A DNA stretch of 41,876 nt. It comes from an archaeon. Lineage in GTDB: Archaea; Nanobdellota; Nanobdellia; Woesearchaeales; GW2011-AR15. The number at the start of each line of letters is the position of its first letter. The first letter of the stretch is position 1. A program made the translations under genes and the position numbers. The notes under the pieces are model-generated. The model saw only the letters and a list, made by a program, of their open reading frames with translations. It ran no database searches and had not been told where the DNA came from. Of the stretch, positions 1-7,528 are shown piece after piece. The DNA is taken from NCBI GenBank assembly GCA_018657065.1, contig JABHXU010000003.1:1-41876 (forward strand), given 5' to 3'.

Positions 1-1
1 A

Positions 2-1351
2 ATCATTGAAAGAATTAGAGAAGATATTATCACAAGTTTAAGTTTTAATGTTGGAAATAAAAAATCTAAAGATGGAGAAAAAGAAATTAAAGAACAATTT
101 CGTGTCAAACTTCAAGAAATCATTAAAAGTCAGTTTTCAAGTGCTGATGAGAATACAACTAGACTCATTACAAATTATATTATTGTAACAAGTTTAGGTC
201 TTGCTGAAATTGAATTTTTATTAAAAGATCCTAATTTAGAGGAAATAGTTGTTAATGGTTCAAAAGCACCTGTTTGGGTTTACCATAGAAAACACGGTTG
301 GTTAAAAACAAATGTAAAGTTCGATAATGAAAACAAAGTTAGACATTTTTCTACATTAATAGGAAGAAATGTTGATAAAGGAATTAGTTTATTAAAACCT
401 CTTTTAGATGCACATCTTCTAACTGGAGACAGGGTTAATGCAACCTTAGCCCCAATTACTACTGATGGAAATACAATTACTATTAGAAAATTCTCAACAA
501 CTCCTTGGAGTATAACTTCATTTTTAAAAAATAAAACAATTGATTATAATTCTGCTGCTTTAATTTGGCAAGCAATACAATATGAATTGTCAATATTAAT
601 AGTTGGTGGAACTGGCTCAGGAAAAACTTCGTTTATGAATGTTGTTTCTAATTTTTTTCCTCCTAATCAAAGAATTATTAGTATTGAAGATACTAGAGAA
701 TTAAGACTTCCTAAGACTTTACATTGGGTTCCTATGCAGTCGAGACTACCTAATCCAGAGGGAAAAGGAGGTATTTCAATGCTTGATTGTATGATAAACA
801 CATTAAGAATGAGACCTGATAGAATAATTGTAGGAGAAGTTAGAAAATCAGAAGAACTTGAAGTAATGTTTGAAGCAATGCATACGGGACATTCAGTTTA
901 CAGTACATTTCATGCAAGTAGTGTTAAAGAAGCTATTGCTAGATTAACTAATCCTCCTATTAAATTAGCAAAAACACTTTTGTCTTCAATTGGTTTAATG
1001 GTTGTTCAACACAGAAATCGAAGAACAGGTAAAAGAAGGACATTTCAAATTGCTGAAATTGATGATCAAGGACAATCAACATTGATATTACAACATGACT
1101 CAATGAAAGACCAAATGAATCAAGTTGGTCAACCAAAAAAACTTGTTGAATCTTTAAAACTTTATACTGGAATGAGTGAAGATATGGTATATAATGAAAT
1201 TAATGAAAAAGTTGCTGTATTAAGATGGCTTGTAACTAAAGAAGTTACAGATATCCATACTATTGGACTTATTATGTCAGATTATTACACTGAAAAAAGC
1301 CATTTAATGAGTCTTGTAAAAAATAATCAAAATTATAAATCCTTAAAATGA
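2..1351 (+). CDS. Type II/IV secretion (VirB11/TadA/FlaI-like) ATPase, 5' end cut by window
   Basis: The reading frame is open from base 2, so the gene begins before the window; 449 codons are visible. It is the cytoplasmic motor ATPase of a type IV pilus/archaellum-like system. Visible motifs are Walker A (VGGTGSGKTS), the Asp box (SIEDTREL), the Walker B-type stretch around RPDRIIVGEVR and the His box (MHTGHSVYSTFHA). The N-terminal part before the Walker A region looks like the usual FlaI/GspE N-terminal domain (LEEIVVNG near the start of it). A TTG at 587 lies inside the coding region and is not a real start. The stop overlaps the next ATG (ATGA), so translation is probably coupled to the two membrane-platform genes that follow. 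Whether it drives adhesive pili or an archaellum-like filament cannot be told from this gene alone. Confidence 0.95.
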   Translation: MIERIREDIITSLSFNVGNKKSKDGEKEIKEQFRVKLQEIIKSQFSSADENTTRLITNYIIVTSLGLAEIEFLLKDPNLEEIVVNGSKAPVWVYHRKHGWLKTNVKFDNENKVRHFSTLIGRNVDKGISLLKPLLDAHLLTGDRVNATLAPITTDGNTITIRKFSTTPWSITSFLKNKTIDYNSAALIWQAIQYELSILIVGGTGSGKTSFMNVVSNFFPPNQRIISIEDTRELRLPKTLHWVPMQSRLPNPEGKGGISMLDCMINTLRMRPDRIIVGEVRKSEELEVMFEAMHTGHSVYSTFHASSVKEAIARLTNPPIKLAKTLLSSIGLMVVQHRNRRTGKRRTFQIAEIDDQGQSTLILQHDSMKDQMNQVGQPKKLVESLKLYTGMSEDMVYNEINEKVAVLRWLVTKEVTDIHTIGLIMSDYYTEKSHLMSLVKNNQNYKSLK

Positions 1352-2124
1352 AATTTGAAGAGACTTTTAAAAAATCTGAACCTAATGGAAATCTAAAAAA
1401 ATTTGTTAGGATGACTATAGTTCTAAGTCTTATTATTTCAACGTTAGTAGCTGGATTAATTGCTGGTTTACTTTTATTTAATAGACAGCCAGTATATCAT
1501 GCTGGAGTTGTATTTGTTATAGTTTTGATTTTATCTAATTTATTATTAAGATATATTCCCACTATGAAATTAAATGGGAAAAAAGCATTTTTAGAATCTG
1601 ATTTACTTTATTCAGTTAGACATCTTTTACTTAAACTTGAAAGTGGTTCATCTCTTCTTAATTCTTTAGAAAGTGTTTCAAAACTTGACACTAATTCTTC
1701 AGATTATTTCAAACAATTAGTTTTTGATGTTTCAATGGGAATGAATTTAGAAGATGCAATTGTTAGAGCAACTGAATATAGTCCTTCAAGAGCTTATACT
1801 AAACTCCTTAGTGAAATTAAAACAAGTATTAAAACTGGAGCAGACTTACAAAATACACTTAAAAGTACTTTAGAAGATATTACTAAACAACATTTAATCC
1901 ATATTCAAGAATATGGGAAAAAATTAAATCCTATGACTATGTTTTACATGATTTTAGGTGCTATTCTCCCTAGCCTAGGAACTGCTATGCTTATAGTTGG
2001 TTCAAGTATGATGAATATTGAAGTTACTTTTGGTTTTTTGGCATTTATTTTATTTTTTTTACTAATCGGTCAAATATTTTTTGTAATGGCATTTAGATCC
2101 TTAAAGCCAGAGGTAATGGGATGA
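1348..2124 (+). CDS. TadC/FlaJ-like membrane platform protein (T2SS F domain), first copy
   Basis: This 258-aa protein is the first of two consecutive integral membrane platform proteins behind the ATPase. Two membrane segments near the N-terminus (about residues 22-70) are followed by a soluble helical region typical of the T2SSF domain (SDLLYSVRHLLLKLESGSSLLNSLESVSK, split here only by eye into helices) and two C-terminal membrane segments (about 195-250). The start overlaps the ATPase stop by 4 nt and its own stop overlaps the next gene by 4 nt, so the three form a tight operon. Known function of the family: inner-membrane anchor on which the ATPase acts to assemble pilin subunits. Family assignment rests on fold pattern and neighbourhood more than on sharp motifs. 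Confidence 0.85.
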   Translation: MKFEETFKKSEPNGNLKKFVRMTIVLSLIISTLVAGLIAGLLLFNRQPVYHAGVVFVIVLILSNLLLRYIPTMKLNGKKAFLESDLLYSVRHLLLKLESGSSLLNSLESVSKLDTNSSDYFKQLVFDVSMGMNLEDAIVRATEYSPSRAYTKLLSEIKTSIKTGADLQNTLKSTLEDITKQHLIHIQEYGKKLNPMTMFYMILGAILPSLGTAMLIVGSSMMNIEVTFGFLAFILFFLLIGQIFFVMAFRSLKPEVMG

Positions 2125-3128
2125 AATTTCTTGAAAATTTTGGGAAAAGTATTCTTCCTCAAAAAGTTAGAATTAATATTCGAAACTACCTTAGAAGAAT
2201 TGGAAGTTCACAAGTTCCGTATTCACTATATAGTTTAGTATTTTTTCTATCAATCATTCTAACAGTAATAGCATATTTTTTTTTAGTTTTTCCAGCAATA
2301 AAAACATCTAATCCTGTTTTTTTAGTTTTTATGTCTTTTCTAGCTTTAACTTTTGTTGAATTAATATTGATTACTGTAGTCTTTTTTTCTTTTTGGACAT
2401 ACTATGAGTTTTTAATCTTTAAAAGAACAAGAATGATTGAAAATGTTCTACCAGATTTTTTAGAAGATGTTTCAGTAAATCTTAGAGCTGGAATGAGTTT
2501 TGATAAATCTTTATGGAACTCAATTAGACCTGAATTTGGAGTCTTAGAAAAAGAAATTGAAACTGTTGCAAAAAAAGTGATGGCAGGCCAAGATACTGAG
2601 CAAGCACTAAAAGATTTTGCAGATAAATATGATTCCACTTTACTTCATGAATCTATGGACATGATTATCATTGGTTTAAAATCTGGAGGAAATATCGCTG
2701 ACATTATTGATAAAATTGTCAAAAATGTAAAAGACGCTCATTTCTTGAATCAAGAATTAATTGCTTCTGTTACTAGTTATGTTATTTTTATTGCTGTTGT
2801 TGCTGTTGTTATTAGTCCAGTTTTATTTGCTCTTTCATTTAATATGATGCAAATAATTCAAAGTCTAGGTGAAAAATTAAACTCTGGTGTTTCAACTGGT
2901 GTTGTATCAATAAATTTTGGAGAAAACAAAGTTAAATCTGAAGATTTTGTTTTATTTTCTAAATTAGCAGTATTAATTATTTCAGGAATTTCTTCAATTA
3001 TAATTGCAGATCTTAGAGAAGGTAGTATTAAAGCAGGTCTTAAATATGTTTTCTTATTTTTACCAATATCATATATTATATATGTTGTAATGCTTAAAGC
3101 GATAACTGCTCTATTTGGATTTATTTAG
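2121..3128 (+). CDS. TadC/FlaJ-like membrane platform protein (T2SS F domain), second copy
   Basis: 335 aa, larger than its upstream partner. There are two N-terminal membrane helices (about 35-95), a cytoplasmic T2SSF-type helical bundle with LPDFLEDVSVNLRAGMSFDKSL and a GLKSGGNIADIIDKI stretch (the conserved G-x-x-SG-G-N region of TadC/FlaJ proteins), then three membrane helices to the C-terminus. It starts in an ATGA overlap with the previous gene. Pairs of T2SSF proteins behind one ATPase are common in archaeal pilus loci, suggesting a heterodimeric platform. The 3' end meets the minus-strand DUF192 gene in a 4-nt tail-to-tail overlap. Confidence 0.88.
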   Translation: MKFLENFGKSILPQKVRINIRNYLRRIGSSQVPYSLYSLVFFLSIILTVIAYFFLVFPAIKTSNPVFLVFMSFLALTFVELILITVVFFSFWTYYEFLIFKRTRMIENVLPDFLEDVSVNLRAGMSFDKSLWNSIRPEFGVLEKEIETVAKKVMAGQDTEQALKDFADKYDSTLLHESMDMIIIGLKSGGNIADIIDKIVKNVKDAHFLNQELIASVTSYVIFIAVVAVVISPVLFALSFNMMQIIQSLGEKLNSGVSTGVVSINFGENKVKSEDFVLFSKLAVLIISGISSIIIADLREGSIKAGLKYVFLFLPISYIIYVVMLKAITALFGFI

Positions 3129-3478
3129 AAAATGATTATATCATTATACTTTGTTTTAGTATTCTTAACAGTATTTTTTGGCAATTCAATAACATAGCTT
3201 GCTTTATTTTTTGAGTAATAAAAAGTAAATGGTTTGAAATTTTCTTTTATCTCTAATACCTTCTTGTTTTTATCTAAAAACAAAACATCAATAGGGAAAA
3301 AAACAAAGAACATATGTAGATCTATTTTTCTAGGTTTATCAAAAACAAATATTAATCCAAGATTTCTAATTTTTTTATGAAACATTAATCCTCTTGCTTT
3401 AGAAAAAAGAGTATTTAGTATTTTTGACTCATTGCATAAAATAGTACCCTTTGTTTTATTTTTTATCATTTTTAACAA
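3125..3478 (-). CDS. DUF192 family protein
   Basis: A 117-aa DUF192 protein. The family signature is visible: an ARGLMF motif near residue 30, a hydrophobic strand ending in F-x-x-x-R-K-I-D-L-H-M-F (the family usually has W/FM-K-N here), PIDVLFLDKNKKV and a C-terminal VIELPKNTV (usual V-L-E-L-P-x-G). The biochemical function of DUF192 is not established; many members are exported or lie near surface-structure genes. Here it is the last gene of the pilin-like operon, overlapping the upstream 339-aa gene by 7 nt, which suggests it works with that membrane/pilus set. No signal peptide is apparent. Confidence 0.85.
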   Translation of the reverse strand: MLKMIKNKTKGTILCNESKILNTLFSKARGLMFHKKIRNLGLIFVFDKPRKIDLHMFFVFFPIDVLFLDKNKKVLEIKENFKPFTFYYSKNKASYVIELPKNTVKNTKTKYNDIIIF

Positions 3479-4491
3479 CTAGTTTTATCTATACCATCTA
3501 CTTCATATGTTTCTAAATTATCTTGATCAAGTCTAAACCAATTTGACATGTTTTGAAAATTACAATAGTCTGTTGTTGTATGATTTGCAAAATAAACATA
3601 ATCAACTAAAGATCTTGATTTATAGCTTCCGAGTTGTGCACTCAAATCCTCAGGATTAACAAAACTTACAATTCCAAATTCTGATGCACTTAAATTTCCT
3701 GTATACCTCATTAAAAAACTAGGCCCTTTAGAATCATTAATATAAAAATTATTTTCAACATGGTTTTGTAAAACACCTGTGTCATTTGTTGCTTCATTAA
3801 CAAAATCCATACTTGGAGTGACATTGATTAACACAGTAATCTTATCTGTTGTTTCAACTGTATAAAGTGGATCTTCAAATCCAATAATTGAAAAATCTTT
3901 AAAATATACCTTATTAATTGTCCACTCTGCCAGACCTTTACTATCAACAATTTCCGAAGTTAAATTTGCTTTTACTCTTACTACAAATGGAGAAATATGT
4001 TCTACTCTAACATCATGTACATCCACATTAATTTCAATATTTAAATTTCCTGCTTCTTCATTAACTCTAATTAGCCAACTATTAATACTCGCTCCTTGAC
4101 TCTCTTGTGTCATTAATTCCATAGCAGTACCATTTGCCGTACCATTCACTAAAATTTCATTAAAAATTGTATCAAAATCAATAACATAATCTTGAAGTTG
4201 TCTAATATAAGAATTCATACTAATAAGTGCTCTATAACCTCCAATATATATTTCTCTTTCTATGTCTTTTTCATAATCATCTATAAAATTATTCATAGTA
4301 CGAATCCTAGAAGCTATTGCATTACTCTTTTGAGTATATCTAAACCTTTGTTTTGTAGAAACTATAGCAATAATTAAAATAATAATAAAAAGTGCAATAA
4401 ATGTAAAAAAAACACCTCGTTTATTTATTTTAGATTTAGAAGTAAAAATCTGAAACTCCTTTTTTGGAATTTTCTTACTATTTATTGCCAT
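3472..4491 (-). CDS. Pilin-like membrane-anchored protein, 339 aa
   Basis: A basic N-terminus (to about residue 25) ends in NKRG, followed by one strongly hydrophobic helix (VFFTFIALFIIILIIAIV, residues 27-44) and a long extracytoplasmic domain. The Lys-Arg-Gly before the helix resembles a class III (prepilin peptidase) cleavage site, though the Glu at +5 is absent. The remainder has several potential N-glycosylation sequons and two cysteines near the C-terminus, one of them terminal. I do not recognise a named family. It overlaps the upstream pilin-like gene by 10 nt and the downstream DUF192 gene by 7 nt. Likely role: minor pilin or surface component of the neighbouring type IV pilus-like machine (inference). 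Confidence 0.7.
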   Translation of the reverse strand: MAINSKKIPKKEFQIFTSKSKINKRGVFFTFIALFIIILIIAIVSTKQRFRYTQKSNAIASRIRTMNNFIDDYEKDIEREIYIGGYRALISMNSYIRQLQDYVIDFDTIFNEILVNGTANGTAMELMTQESQGASINSWLIRVNEEAGNLNIEINVDVHDVRVEHISPFVVRVKANLTSEIVDSKGLAEWTINKVYFKDFSIIGFEDPLYTVETTDKITVLINVTPSMDFVNEATNDTGVLQNHVENNFYINDSKGPSFLMRYTGNLSASEFGIVSFVNPEDLSAQLGSYKSRSLVDYVYFANHTTTDYCNFQNMSNWFRLDQDNLETYEVDGIDKTSC

Positions 4492-4994
4492 ACAACCACC
4501 TTCATAGTAAGAATTTTTGCAGTATTTGCTTCTTTATAGACGACGTATCTTTCAATATTAATTCTTTCACTTCCATCTAATGTACTTGGTGTAGCTCCTG
4601 CCATACCTATATAGCCAGAATCTGAAAAATTCACCCTCTGGTTTGATTGATTTTCAAAATATATTAAAAAATCTGATTTGATCCCCATCAATTGTTTAAC
4701 ACTCGCATAATCTTCAATTGTAAGATTGTTAAAATTATTTAATTTCGTAGAATTAAGAACTCCATTTGTTAATATTCCAATTGATATAACTTCATTTTTT
4801 GTCCAATTATTTGGCACTCCATAACTCATTAATTTTCCTGCTAGTTTATCAGCATCTGGAATTGTACTTTCACCTGCTTCAAATATATAGGTATCATTAA
4901 TATATTTGAAACTAAAAACTAAAATTAATAAAAACATTGACAAAGCTAGTAAAAAGTCATAATACCATATTTGAGCTTTTAACAATTTAGACAT
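4482..4994 (-). CDS. Pilin-like membrane-anchored protein, 170 aa
   Basis: A short basic N-terminus (MSKLLKAQ) is followed by a hydrophobic helix to about residue 30 and then an extracytoplasmic domain of about 140 residues. LKA|Q before the helix looks like an archaeal class III signal peptide. An Asp is found near +6 in place of the usual Glu at +5. No known domain is recognised in the body. The gene overlaps the preceding pilin gene by 16 nt and the following one by 10 nt, so it sits in the middle of a five-gene minus-strand operon. No Shine-Dalgarno is visible; translation is presumably coupled to the upstream gene. Confidence 0.7.
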   Translation of the reverse strand: MSKLLKAQIWYYDFLLALSMFLLILVFSFKYINDTYIFEAGESTIPDADKLAGKLMSYGVPNNWTKNEVISIGILTNGVLNSTKLNNFNNLTIEDYASVKQLMGIKSDFLIYFENQSNQRVNFSDSGYIGMAGATPSTLDGSERINIERYVVYKEANTAKILTMKVVVWQ

Positions 4995-5368
4995 ATTGAA
5001 TTATTTGTATTTTCTATTGTGTTTTTGCCTTTAACTAACTGTCCATTCACTTTTGGCACATTAAAAGGAATTGCAGCGTCTGAAAAATTAATAATAAGTA
5101 CTGAACTTATCAAGTATAAATCAAAATCAAAACCTTCTAAATCATAGGGTATATCAATAACTCTTTTATACCCTGATTTTGCCTCTGAAGCAAGAATTAA
5201 TTCAGTTTGTAAATAATAACCATAATCTTCTGCAAGAATTTTTTTTTTATCTTTTAAATTATCTTGATATAATTCAGAAAAAAGTGTCATAAAAACAATT
5301 ACCATTACTGCTCCCATCATAACCATTGTCATAAACTCAGTACTAACTTGAGCTACTCTGTTATTGAT
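4979..5368 (-). CDS. Class III signal-peptide pilin-like protein with probable ATC start
   Basis: From the first in-frame ATG (5332) the protein would begin inside its membrane helix and lose its signal peptide. Reading further 5' in the same frame gives NNRVA|QVSTEF, a textbook archaeal class III signal with Gln at +1 and Glu at +5, directly before the hydrophobic helix. Between the in-frame stop upstream and that ATG there is no ATG, GTG or TTG. An ATC at 5366-5368 sits 5 nt after a perfect GGTGAT Shine-Dalgarno (5374-5379), the same spacing as several ATG genes in this window. I therefore place the start at ATC, giving 129 aa. The gene overlaps the end of the upstream pilin gene by 16 nt. 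A sequencing or assembly error, or programmed frameshifting from the upstream gene, is the alternative. Confidence 0.65.
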   Translation of the reverse strand: MNNRVAQVSTEFMTMVMMGAVMVIVFMTLFSELYQDNLKDKKKILAEDYGYYLQTELILASEAKSGYKRVIDIPYDLEGFDFDLYLISSVLIINFSDAAIPFNVPKVNGQLVKGKNTIENTNNSICLNC

Positions 5369-5820
5369 ACTTCATCACCTAGGGAAACTATCTCAATATA
5401 ATGCGTTCCTGGTTCAGTTGATAAACTTCCAGTAATATTTACCTGGGAAACTGACATCATTTCACGAATTGTATTAGAACTTGTTTTATATCCAAAAATA
5501 ACTGTTCTTGAAGTAAAATTTATGTATTCAATATTATCAGGGAAAAACGTCTTAATTGTGCTTTTTGAAGGCTCTCCCAAATAATAAATTGTTTCAGCTT
5601 TATCAGTAATTTTAATTGCAATATTTCTTAAATGATTTGAAGATATTGAATCTTTAACTGATCCTACCTGGTCAAAAAATACTATGATTAATGGAATTGT
5701 CATTAAAAAAACAAAACCAAATATAGTAATGAATTCCATACTAACTTGACCTCTTTTTTGAAATTTAATTTTTCGAAAATGATCAAAAAAGTTTCTATTG
5801 ATTTTTTGACATTTTTTCAT
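5353..5820 (-). CDS. Archaeal pilin with class III signal peptide, first gene of pilin operon
   Basis: 155 aa from ATG 5820. A basic leader of about 27 residues ends in QKRG|QVSMEF followed by a hydrophobic helix (ITIFGFVFLMTIPLIIVFF). This is the canonical prepilin-peptidase (PibD/FlaK/EppA) site with Gln at +1 and Glu at +5. The C-terminal domain is beta-strand-like with no recognised family. A longer frame to 5922 exists, but a TATA box (TTATATAGTC, 5841-5850) lies about 25 nt before ATG 5820, so a leaderless mRNA starting at 5820 fits best. It heads the minus-strand operon of pilin-like genes and probably encodes a pilus subunit assembled by the adjacent ATPase/TadC machine. Confidence 0.85.
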   Translation of the reverse strand: MKKCQKINRNFFDHFRKIKFQKRGQVSMEFITIFGFVFLMTIPLIIVFFDQVGSVKDSISSNHLRNIAIKITDKAETIYYLGEPSKSTIKTFFPDNIEYINFTSRTVIFGYKTSSNTIREMMSVSQVNITGSLSTEPGTHYIEIVSLGDEVSITE

Positions 5821-5840
5821 TAATCTAAGTCTACTCAAAA

Positions 5841-5850
5841 GACTATATAA
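5841..5850 (-). promoter_or_regulatory. TATA box of the pilin operon
   Basis: On the minus strand the bases read TTATATAGTC, centred about 26 nt before ATG 5820, as expected for an archaeal TBP site driving a leaderless transcript. It is back to back with a plus-strand TATA box at 5869-5877, so this is a divergent promoter. Confidence 0.65.
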
Positions 5851-5868
5851 ATTTTGTGTGGAGAAATA

Positions 5869-5877
5869 TTTATAAAG
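5869..5877 (+). promoter_or_regulatory. TATA box of the acidic coiled-coil protein gene
   Basis: TTTATAAAG at this position would place transcription start near 5897, leaving a roughly 24-nt leader that contains the Shine-Dalgarno at 5908-5916. It forms a divergent pair with the pilin-operon promoter. Confidence 0.6.
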
Positions 5878-5907
5878 AAGAGAAGTATTGACTATAATAT
5901 CAGTTTT

Positions 5908-5916
5908 GGAGGGGAT
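5908..5916 (+). promoter_or_regulatory. Shine-Dalgarno GGAGGGGAT upstream of an ATT start
   Basis: GGAGGGGAT matches the archaeal consensus GGAGGTGAT at eight of nine positions. Four nucleotides later lies an in-frame ATT (5921). The first conventional start in frame that could use it, ATG 5948, is far out of register. Confidence 0.6.
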
Positions 5917-5920
5917 TACC

Positions 5921-6463
5921 ATTAGCCAAAAAAATTTTAACGTTGATATGGATACTTATTTATCAAGAAGAAAAAAACCTGTTTCAAAAAAAACAAAGCC
6001 TAAACCTAAGGCAAAAGTAACTGAAAAAGAGTTTAAAGAAGAAGAACTTGAATACTATAAACGTGAAAAAAATATGATTGATAAATTCTTAGATTTTATT
6101 TTAGGAGAAAAAAAAGAACCTGAAGTAAAAGAAATCGAAGATATCGAAGAAGAAATTGAAGAACAAATTATTGAAGAGGAAGAATTTGAAGAAGAATTAG
6201 ATGAAATACAAAAAGAAGACAAAAAAATCTCTTTTTTTACTAGACTAAAACAATTATTCTTTTTTGGTGACGATGAAGAAGATGTTCTTTATGACGAAGA
6301 GCTTGATGAACCAATTATTGATGAGGAAATAAAAGAAGTACTAAAAATTCAAAATAAATGGTTAACTAAACTGTCTGCTAAAGAAATTAAAAAATTCAAG
6401 GAATCAAGTGATTATTCTAGATACGTTGAAATTCTTGAAAAACATAATTTACTAAAAAAATAA
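5921..6463 (+). CDS. Acidic/charged coiled-coil protein of unknown function, probable ATT start
   Basis: About 180 aa. A Lys/Arg-rich N-terminal segment (SRRKKPVSKKTKPKPKAK) is followed by a long Glu/Asp-rich, coiled-coil-like centre and a C-terminal helical part (LSAKEIKKFKESSDYSRYVEILEKH). No domain is recognised and there is no membrane segment. The start is unusual: the strong Shine-Dalgarno at 5908-5916 points to ATT 5921. The alternatives are TTG 5888 (which would fall upstream of the expected transcription start), TTG 5906 (overlaps the Shine-Dalgarno) and ATG 5948 (no Shine-Dalgarno, about 50 nt from the predicted transcript start). The gene is divergent from the pilin operon and may be co-regulated with it. 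A charged cytoplasmic protein next to a pilus locus could be a scaffold, but that is only a guess. Confidence 0.65.
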   Translation: MSQKNFNVDMDTYLSRRKKPVSKKTKPKPKAKVTEKEFKEEELEYYKREKNMIDKFLDFILGEKKEPEVKEIEDIEEEIEEQIIEEEEFEEELDEIQKEDKKISFFTRLKQLFFFGDDEEDVLYDEELDEPIIDEEIKEVLKIQNKWLTKLSAKEIKKFKESSDYSRYVEILEKHNLLKK

Positions 6464-6477
6464 CATATTACTTTTTA

Positions 6478-7083
6478 TTATATTTTTTCCATTATTAAAT
6501 GTAAAATTAAAGCAATAAAAAATAAAAGAGAGAGATTTAGTCCTTTTGTATAAGTTTTTGCATCTAATTTAACTAAATTTCCAGTAATTTCATTAGATGC
6601 AAAATTATCATATAGTGATTTATAACCTTTTAATGCTAAAGTTGCTTCGTCTGCAACAATATCAACATCTATTATGCCATTTGAATAAAGCTCTATAACT
6701 GCAGAATCAAAATCTTCTTCATTAATTAAATTAATAACTTCTTCTTTAGGAATTTCAATTATAATGTCTGGTGCCATATTATCGGACGCAACAAAATTAT
6801 TATCTATTATTTCAACCAACATTGATGAATCTTCAAATTGTAATTCAATTATGGCAGGTTCATCTGAAAAAGGATCTCCATGAAGTTTATATGCATCTAA
6901 CTCATTTAAAACATAAAAAACCTGTTCCTCTGTTACTTCTTCACCTTCAATAACTAAAGGTATTTCAAGATCTGGTTTATTTACAAATGTTGGAGAAATT
7001 ATAAAAAAATAACAATATCCTACGCCTAAAATACAAAATACTAGTATAACAAAAATTAGTGGAACTAGTTTACCTATTCGCAT
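6478..7083 (-). CDS. Membrane protein with extracytoplasmic domain, unknown function
   Basis: 201 aa from ATG 7083. There is an N-terminal membrane helix (about residues 5-28), a soluble domain of roughly 145 residues, and a C-terminal hydrophobic helix (LNLSLLFFIALILHLIM). The soluble part contains PDIIIEIPKEEVINLI and an alternation of strands and helices faintly reminiscent of SCP2-like folds, but the match is too weak to name. The start at ATG 7083 is chosen over the TTG at 7089 because a TATA box (TATATAAAT near 7106-7114) lies about 27 nt upstream, giving a leaderless mRNA. It ends 14 nt from the convergent acidic protein gene. Confidence 0.65.
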   Translation of the reverse strand: MRIGKLVPLIFVILVFCILGVGYCYFFIISPTFVNKPDLEIPLVIEGEEVTEEQVFYVLNELDAYKLHGDPFSDEPAIIELQFEDSSMLVEIIDNNFVASDNMAPDIIIEIPKEEVINLINEEDFDSAVIELYSNGIIDVDIVADEATLALKGYKSLYDNFASNEITGNLVKLDAKTYTKGLNLSLLFFIALILHLIMEKI

Positions 7084-7144
7084 AAACAAAAGAATTAATT
7101 GTCAAATTTATATATTTTTCTATACTAATATAGAAAAAAGGGAA

Positions 7145-7480
7145 TTAACCACATCCAGTACTACAAGATCCACAACTATTATCTACATTTGGATTATCAA
7201 TTTTAAATCCTGATCCTTGTTCTGTTTCAACAAAATCAATTTTTGTTCCTTTTAGATATTCCATTAAATCTTTTTCAACAAAAACTTTAACTCCATGTTG
7301 CTCGAATGTTAAATCGTCTTTTGACGCTTTTTTTTCAAAATCCATCCCATATTGAAGCCCTGAACAACCTCCAGGAAAAACAAATAATTTCAAACCATAT
7401 TTGTCTTTTTTCTCTTCTTTAGCCATTTCCTGAATCTTTTCTGCTGCTAATTTTGTGACAATAATATCTTGCTTTACCAT
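7145..7480 (-). CDS. IscA/HesB-family iron-sulfur cluster assembly protein
   Basis: 111 aa from ATG 7480. This A-type Fe-S carrier shows the conserved cysteines: one in GGCSGLQYGM (about residue 38) and the C-terminal pair in a CGSCSTGCG tail, plus the expected strand pattern between them. Family role: accepts and passes on Fe-S clusters in the cytoplasm. The start at 7480 is preceded by GGTGAG and four nucleotides, the normal Shine-Dalgarno spacing here; the TTG at 7492 and GTG at 7489 overlap that site and are rejected. It lies downstream of the FNR-like flavoprotein on the same strand. No IscU or IscS homologue is visible in the window. Confidence 0.9.
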   Translation of the reverse strand: MVKQDIIVTKLAAEKIQEMAKEEKKDKYGLKLFVFPGGCSGLQYGMDFEKKASKDDLTFEQHGVKVFVEKDLMEYLKGTKIDFVETEQGSGFKIDNPNVDNSCGSCSTGCG

Positions 7481-7528
7481 GTAACTCACCAAATTATTGA
7501 TATAAAAAGAATTTTAAAAAGTTTATGT

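Noticed and set aside
587-1351. Start of the secretion ATPase at TTG 587
   Set aside because: The same frame is open and codes for the normal N-terminal domain back to the window edge; starting at 587 would cut it just before the Walker A motif.
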